Shown in pieces: positions 5,647 to 9,254 of a stretch of DNA of 9,254 nucleotides. Where the stretch lies: positions 1 to 9,254 of the forward strand of contig CAKUJT010000093.1 of assembly GCA_934661765.1 (NCBI GenBank), given 5' to 3'. The notes under the pieces are model-generated. The model ran no database searches. It had not been told where the DNA came from and worked only from the letters and a program-made list of their open reading frames with translations. The position numbers and the translations under genes were made by a program. Every line of letters begins with the position of its first letter. Within the stretch, counting starts at the first letter, position 1. This stretch comes from an uncultured Senegalimassilia sp. GTDB lineage: Bacteria; Actinomycetota; Coriobacteriia; Coriobacteriales; Eggerthellaceae.

Positions 5647-6423
5647 TTATCGCTGCAGCAAAGCTCGACTGGTTTGCGCGATGCGTTCGCGCAGTTCGGC
5701 GGGGTCGTCGCCTCGCAAGGCTGCGAGCTGCTGCAGCGTTTCCTCGAGCAGGCCGCGCACGCGGGCGGCGTCCCACGGGGCGTCCGCAGACGCGGGTTCG
5801 TCGGTTTCCAGTAGCAACCGGTCGACCGGGATGGCCTGCGCGCAGGCGCGGCCGCGCTTCGATTCCAGCATGCGCGGGTTCACGCTGAAGTAGCAACCCG
5901 CCCGCCGCGCACGCGTGAGCTGGTCGGACGTACCGGAAAACCAATGGATGATGCAGGCGTTGCCCGTCATGCCCCCGAACACGCTCGCGCGTTCAAGCAC
6001 GTCGAGCACCTGGTCAACCGCGTGAACCGCATGCGCCGACAGCACCTTGTTCCCCGTGCGGGCGCACGCATGGGCGACGCACACCAGCGCATCAAGCTGC
6101 GCTTTGTGCGTATCGGCATGACGCGGCGAGAAGTCCAATCCCACCTCGCCGATGAATCGATTGCGCGCAACAAGACCGTACAAGCGATCCCAGTCAGCGA
6201 ACGGGTCGAATTCGCCGGCCCACCAGGGGTGCAGTCCCACTCCCGCGCGCACGTTGCCCGCGCCGGCAAGCGCAACCCGCTGCTCGGCAAACTCCGCCGG
6301 CGTCACCGTATTCGAAAAAGCCCCCACACCAGCGGCCGCAAGGGCCCGCGCCGCCTGTGTCGCATCTTCGCAAAACCCCAGGTGGCAATGCATATCGAAA
6401 TAAGCGAGCCCGTCCATGCTCAT
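5647..6423 (-). CDS. TatD-family metal-dependent hydrolase
   Basis: The 258-residue protein is a full-length TatD-type TIM-barrel hydrolase of the amidohydrolase superfamily, a cytoplasmic metal-dependent family with reported deoxyribonuclease activity. The metal ligands expected of the family are all visible: HCH (His12, His14), GEVGLD (Glu93), SAH (His131), IHWFSG (His160) and LETDEP (Asp208). The GVGLHPWW segment (61-68) is also typical. The ATG at 6423 overlaps the TGA of the upstream monooxygenase gene as ATGA, so translation is probably coupled; a second ATG two codons later is possible. It is the last gene of the tcdA-ABM-tatD cluster. Sequence similarity to E. coli TatD, YcfH and YjjV cannot be ranked here, so no symbol is given, and its true substrate is unknown. 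A second TatD-like tail lies just downstream. Confidence 0.88.
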   Translation of the reverse strand: MSMDGLAYFDMHCHLGFCEDATQAARALAAAGVGAFSNTVTPAEFAEQRVALAGAGNVRAGVGLHPWWAGEFDPFADWDRLYGLVARNRFIGEVGLDFSPRHADTHKAQLDALVCVAHACARTGNKVLSAHAVHAVDQVLDVLERASVFGGMTGNACIIHWFSGTSDQLTRARRAGCYFSVNPRMLESKRGRACAQAIPVDRLLLETDEPASADAPWDAARVRGLLEETLQQLAALRGDDPAELRERIAQTSRALLQR

Positions 6424-6722
6424 GCGCCCCCGACAACCAGGCGCACCACCTTGGTGGACAAGCCATAGCGCTGCTTCACGTCAGCGAGCTTCGCAAAATG
6501 CGCCGTGCCCGTATGCGCTTGCTGCGCCTCGCTGCTCGACCAACGCTCCAACAAAAGCACCTGATCAGGCGCATCGACTGGCAGCAAGTACTCATACTGC
6601 AGACAACCTTGCTCCGCGCGACTCAACTCCGCCATGCGCAGCTGAGCCAAATCGCGCAGAAAGTCATCGCGTTCGCCCACCGTTACCGTATAGCGAACCT
6701 GAAAGAATACCTCATCGTTCAT
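6420..6722 (-). CDS. ABM-fold (YgiN-like) putative quinol monooxygenase
   Basis: The 100-residue product has the length and pattern of antibiotic-biosynthesis-monooxygenase (ABM) domain proteins, small dimeric ferredoxin-like barrels that act on quinols or aromatic compounds without a prosthetic group. Visible landmarks are the first strand FFQVRYTV (6-13), the helix GERDDFLRDLAQLRM, EQGCLQYEYLLPV (37-49), VLLLERWSSSEAQQAH (55-70) and the HFAKL segment. The ATG at 6722 has GGGGAGG 5 bases upstream. It starts 19 bp after the tcdA stop and overlaps the tatD start by 4 bp, so the three are very probably cotranscribed. Many family members have no proven activity, so a specific substrate is not claimed. 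Confidence 0.8.
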   Translation of the reverse strand: MNDEVFFQVRYTVTVGERDDFLRDLAQLRMAELSRAEQGCLQYEYLLPVDAPDQVLLLERWSSSEAQQAHTGTAHFAKLADVKQRYGLSTKVVRLVVGGA

Positions 6723-6741
6723 GAAAGCCTCCCCGTAGCCC

Positions 6742-7659
6742 TTACGCCTCCGGCACCTGGGCGATCTCGCAGAGCACCTTGCCTGCCAGCATCTGGCCGA
6801 AGATCGGCGGCATGAACGATGCCGTGCCCAGGTTGGTGCGCTCGCGGCGCTCGGCGCCCTCCACGGCGGGGCGTTTCACCGGCTCTTCGCACGAGTACAG
6901 CACGCGCAGGCTGCGGATGCCGCGCTTACGGCACTCCTTGCGCATCACGCGCGCGAGCGGGTCGTTGCGCGTTTCGGAGACATCGGCGAAGCGCAGGCAC
7001 TCGGGGTGCAGCTTGTTGGCGCCGCCCATGCTGGAAATGAGCGGCATCCCCGTGCGGTCGGCGTACTCGGCGATGGCCAGTTTTGCGGAAACGGAGTCGA
7101 TGGCGTCGATGAGCATATCGACTTTCCCCAGGTAGCGGTCGAGCAGCGGCGCCACGTCGTCGGCACGCAGGAACATGTCGAGCGCCTCCACCTGGCAGTC
7201 GGGGTTGATGTCATGCACCATGTCGCGCACCACTTCGTGCTTTTTGCGCCCAAGCGTGCTATGGAACGCAATGGCCTGGCGGTTGATGTTGGACAGGCCG
7301 ACGATGTCGTGGTCGATAACGATCAGGTGCCCCACGCCGCCGCGAGCCAGCGCCTCCACGCAGTTCGAGCCCACGCCGCCCAAGCCGATGACCATGACGG
7401 TGGCGGCCTCCACGCGATCGAGGCCGGCGCTGGTCATGATGACCTCGAGCTTCTCGGTAGGCGTGCCGCGGCGCGTGCGGACGCGCAGCGATTCGGCGAT
7501 TTCCTCCCGCGTACGCGGCGTAGCGGGCACGGCGCCGGCGGAGGGGGCAAAGGTCCTTGGCGAAGCGTCCGCACCCGAAGCCGATGCGAAAGAAGGGGCC
7601 CCGCTCGAGGTCGCCTTGTCCGCAATAGTCGCATTCTCGCTGTTCACGTTCTCGGTCAT
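6742..7659 (-). CDS. tcdA: tRNA threonylcarbamoyladenosine dehydratase-like ThiF/E1 family protein
   Basis: The 305-residue protein belongs to the ThiF/MoeB/E1 superfamily and most resembles TcdA (YgdL/YrvM), which uses ATP to cyclise t6A at position 37 of ANN-decoding tRNAs to ct6A. Landmarks are the nucleotide loop VIGLGGVGSN (90-99), IDHDIVGLSNINRQ (115-128) with Asp116 and Arg127, LIDAIDSVSAK (183-193), SSMGGANKLHPE (209-220), NDPLARVMRKECRKRGI (232-248), and the closing GTASFMPPIFGQMLAGKVL (278-296). The first 50 or so residues are an Ala/Ser/Pro/Thr-rich, probably disordered extension absent from E. coli TcdA. The ATG at 7659 is supported by GAAAGGGG about 5 bases upstream. First gene of the tcdA-ABM-tatD cluster. 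A different E1-like adenylating role cannot be fully excluded, but MGGANKL and the overall order favour TcdA. Confidence 0.85.
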   Translation of the reverse strand: MTENVNSENATIADKATSSGAPSFASASGADASPRTFAPSAGAVPATPRTREEIAESLRVRTRRGTPTEKLEVIMTSAGLDRVEAATVMVIGLGGVGSNCVEALARGGVGHLIVIDHDIVGLSNINRQAIAFHSTLGRKKHEVVRDMVHDINPDCQVEALDMFLRADDVAPLLDRYLGKVDMLIDAIDSVSAKLAIAEYADRTGMPLISSMGGANKLHPECLRFADVSETRNDPLARVMRKECRKRGIRSLRVLYSCEEPVKRPAVEGAERRERTNLGTASFMPPIFGQMLAGKVLCEIAQVPEA

Positions 7660-7710
7660 GCCGCCCCTTTCGCGCGCGCCGCAAAAGCGGCGGTTTCGTG
7701 TTTCGCGTTC

Positions 7711-7716
7711 ATCCTA
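7711..7716 (-). promoter_or_regulatory. candidate -10 element of the tcdA cluster
   Basis: TAGGAT on the minus strand, 51 bp before the tcdA ATG, fits an actinobacterial TANNNT -10. No clear -35 is seen at normal spacing. A 6-bp hairpin with an AAAA loop (7677-7692) would lie in the short leader. Confidence 0.3.
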
Positions 7717-7829
7717 GCATCGCGGGGCGCACGCAGCCCTCCGGCTGCCGGCATCATCACGGAAGAAGGGGAAGCGCGAGCGCAAAAGCCCGATGTCCGT
7801 GCAAACCCGCAAGTTGAGCGAACGCAAAA

Positions 7830-7864
7830 GCGGGGCGGGCGCGTTCGATTTGAGCCCGCCCCGC
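7830..7864 (-). terminator. intrinsic terminator of the Ser/Gly-rich membrane protein gene
   Basis: GCGGGGCGGGC and GCCCGCCCCGC form a perfect 11-bp GC stem with a 13-base loop. On the minus strand TTTTGCG follows directly. The stem starts 7 bases after the stop of the upstream gene, the classic position. It separates this gene from the tcdA cluster. Confidence 0.8.
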
Positions 7865-7871
7865 CTGCCTA

Positions 7872-9221
7872 TTACGAAGCTGTGGTGGAGCTTGTGGATC
7901 CGCTGGTCGAGGAGCCGTTCGAGGAACCGCCCGTAGACCCCGTGGAGCCGCTGTTCGACGAGGAGCTTTCCGTCCCCGTGGAGCCGCTGGTCGAGGAACC
8001 GCTCGACGAGGTGCCGGAACCGATTGCGCTACCGCCGCCGGAGCCGCCGGTTTGCGAACCGGACGTGCTGCCGGAACTGCTGCCGGAACCGCCGGTGGCG
8101 GAACCCGTCGAGCTGCCGGAGCCGCTCGCGCTGCCCGACTCCGTGCCGCTTGTCGAGGACCCGCTGGCGCTGCCGGACCCGGAAGCCGAGCTATCCGACG
8201 ATGCGGTGCCGTCCTGATGCACCGGTGCGGCGGAATCCTTCGTGGCAGTGCCTTGCTGATCCTGCGTCGCCGACTGCTGGGACTTGCCGCTCTGCTTGCC
8301 CTTCGTCGTGGAGCCGTCATCGGTTTGCGACGTCGAGGTGCCGGTGAACAGCGGCTCGGTCTTGGTGCCCACGCCTTCGCCCGCCGTCACCAGGTTGATG
8401 ATGCCTGCGGAAATGGCCACCGCGGCCAGGGCCGATACCACCGACACCGCGATGACCCCGCGCTGCATGCGCTGGCGGCGCTGATGCTCGGCGCGGCCGC
8501 GCAGCACGCCCGTCTCACCGCTTTCGCGCAGGTCGCGCACGCTGCGGGTAGGGGTTGCGGAAGCGGCCGGGCCGCCAGCCGAGGCGGAATCGCCAGGCGT
8601 CGGCGCGGCGCCGGACGCTGCCGCGGCGCCCATCACGCGGGTTGCGGAGGAGCTTTCCCCGGCCGCCGGCATCACGCGGGTTTCGCCCGCGGCTGCGGAA
8701 GCGCCCGCCTCATCGAGCGGGTTCAACTCGCGCAGCTTGTCGGCGGATGCCTGCAGAAACTGCTTGTACACCTGCGATGCGACCGTGGACACCACCGAGC
8801 CTACCGCCACGCCGATGACCGAGCCGGCGATGCCGATTTTGGACGACAGCAGCATCGACGTCACCGCCGCCAACGCGCCGGCGGCCACCTGCGGCACGGA
8901 CAAGCCCTCGAGCAACCCGCCGAGCCCCTTGCGCTTAGGCGCCTCCTCCGCTTCAGCGGCTTCTGCAGCTGCGGCACCGTTCGCACCGGGCATGGCACCT
9001 GCACCCGGTGCCGCAAACGCGGCATTCCCGCCATTCCCACTGGGAGCGGCGAACGGCGTGGCTATCCGTTGCGTCGGCGCCGGGCGGCCCCGAAGCGGGT
9101 ACGGCGCCTGTGCCGTTTGCGCCGGCTTATCGGCCCGCAAGGGCATTTGCCGCGTTTCGCCCGCCGCCGGCATCCTTGTATCCTTACCCGCGGTTTGCGG
9201 GTTTTCCTGCATATGCGCCAT
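7872..9221 (-). CDS. uncharacterised Ala-rich membrane protein with long Ser/Gly/Thr tail
   Basis: I do not recognise the family of this 449-residue protein. Visible parts in order: a polar Ala/Pro/Gly-rich N-terminus (1-95); a basic KRKGLGGLLEGL patch (96-107); a glycine-rich hydrophobic stretch (109-150) that could be one or two membrane helices (about 109-125 and 129-148); a polar Ala/Ser-rich linker (155-250) ending in the basic RAEHQRRQRMQR; a clear membrane helix (256-280); and a tail from 281 that from 341 on is almost entirely Ser, Gly and Thr. Basic residues before the last helix predict the linker inside and the tail outside. TR-x-M motifs recur at 15, 23, 181 and 194. ATG at 9221 was chosen because AGGAGG lies 6 bases upstream; an ATG at 9236 precedes that site. 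No signal peptide or sortase motif is seen. A surface-exposed spacer is a guess. Confidence 0.8.
   Translation of the reverse strand: MAHMQENPQTAGKDTRMPAAGETRQMPLRADKPAQTAQAPYPLRGRPAPTQRIATPFAAPSGNGGNAAFAAPGAGAMPGANGAAAAEAAEAEEAPKRKGLGGLLEGLSVPQVAAGALAAVTSMLLSSKIGIAGSVIGVAVGSVVSTVASQVYKQFLQASADKLRELNPLDEAGASAAAGETRVMPAAGESSSATRVMGAAAASGAAPTPGDSASAGGPAASATPTRSVRDLRESGETGVLRGRAEHQRRQRMQRGVIAVSVVSALAAVAISAGIINLVTAGEGVGTKTEPLFTGTSTSQTDDGSTTKGKQSGKSQQSATQDQQGTATKDSAAPVHQDGTASSDSSASGSGSASGSSTSGTESGSASGSGSSTGSATGGSGSSSGSTSGSQTGGSGGGSAIGSGTSSSGSSTSGSTGTESSSSNSGSTGSTGGSSNGSSTSGSTSSTTAS
7875..8201 (-). repeat. low-complexity Ser/Gly/Thr coding repeat
   Basis: The last 109 codons of the membrane protein encode an irregular mixture of Ser, Gly and Thr with occasional Ala, Glu, Gln and Asn. 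At DNA level this is made of short imperfect repeats around plus-strand GAGCCGCTG and GTCGAGGA. Such tracts can change length by slippage or recombination. Confidence 0.8.
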
Positions 9222-9254
9222 GAGCAACCTCCTCATGCTCGCGTTTTCCTGAGC

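Noticed and set aside
7006..8217. A plus-strand frame with a striking VEEP/LPEP proline-rich end
   Set aside because: It runs antisense through tcdA, a promoter gap, a terminator and the Ser/Gly tail; Pro/Glu richness is just the complement of Ser/Gly codons, and there is no ribosome binding site logic.

Overview
The window is GC-rich with strong AGGAGG-type ribosome binding sites. Its gene content (agmatine deiminase pathway, membrane-bound LuxR-type regulator, Ala/Gly/Ser-rich membrane protein) fits a high-GC anaerobic actinobacterium, probably Coriobacteriia, Eggerthellaceae (Eggerthella or Gordonibacter type). That placement is inference from composition and gene style; there is no rRNA or other phylogenetic marker.

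Left part (1-4122, minus strand): an agmatine deiminase (AgDI) operon, read right to left. Putrescine carbamoyltransferase (aguB) is followed by the agmatine/putrescine exchanger (aguD), agmatine deiminase (aguA) and the first 32 codons of carbamate kinase (aguC), which runs off the left edge. The order B-D-A-C is the one known from Enterococcus and Lactococcus. Together the genes import agmatine, deiminate it to N-carbamoylputrescine and ammonia, phosphorolyse that to putrescine and carbamoyl phosphate, make ATP from carbamoyl phosphate, and export putrescine. The gaps between genes are not empty: one holds an 8-bp hairpin, one a possible 18-codon ORF with a good ribosome binding site, and one an 11-bp terminator-like hairpin ahead of aguC.

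Middle (4123-5554): a 391-bp divergent control region, AT-rich in its central half, with an 11-bp inverted repeat, a small palindrome and candidate promoters. It is followed on the plus strand by an aguR-like gene: about seven membrane helices fused to a C-terminal LuxR helix-turn-helix. A strong hairpin terminator follows it.

Right part (5570-7716, minus strand): a compact cluster read right to left, tcdA-like ThiF/E1 enzyme, small ABM-fold monooxygenase, and a TatD-family metal hydrolase. The last two overlap by ATGA. Just beyond the TatD stop lies a second, divergent copy of a TatD-like C-terminal tail in another frame, which looks like the scar of a past recombination.

Far right (7826-9221, minus strand): an Ala-rich membrane protein with a long Ser/Gly/Thr tail and repeated TRxMPAAGE-type motifs, closed by its own GC-rich terminator. 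I do not recognise its family.

No tRNA, rRNA, CRISPR array or insertion sequence was seen.
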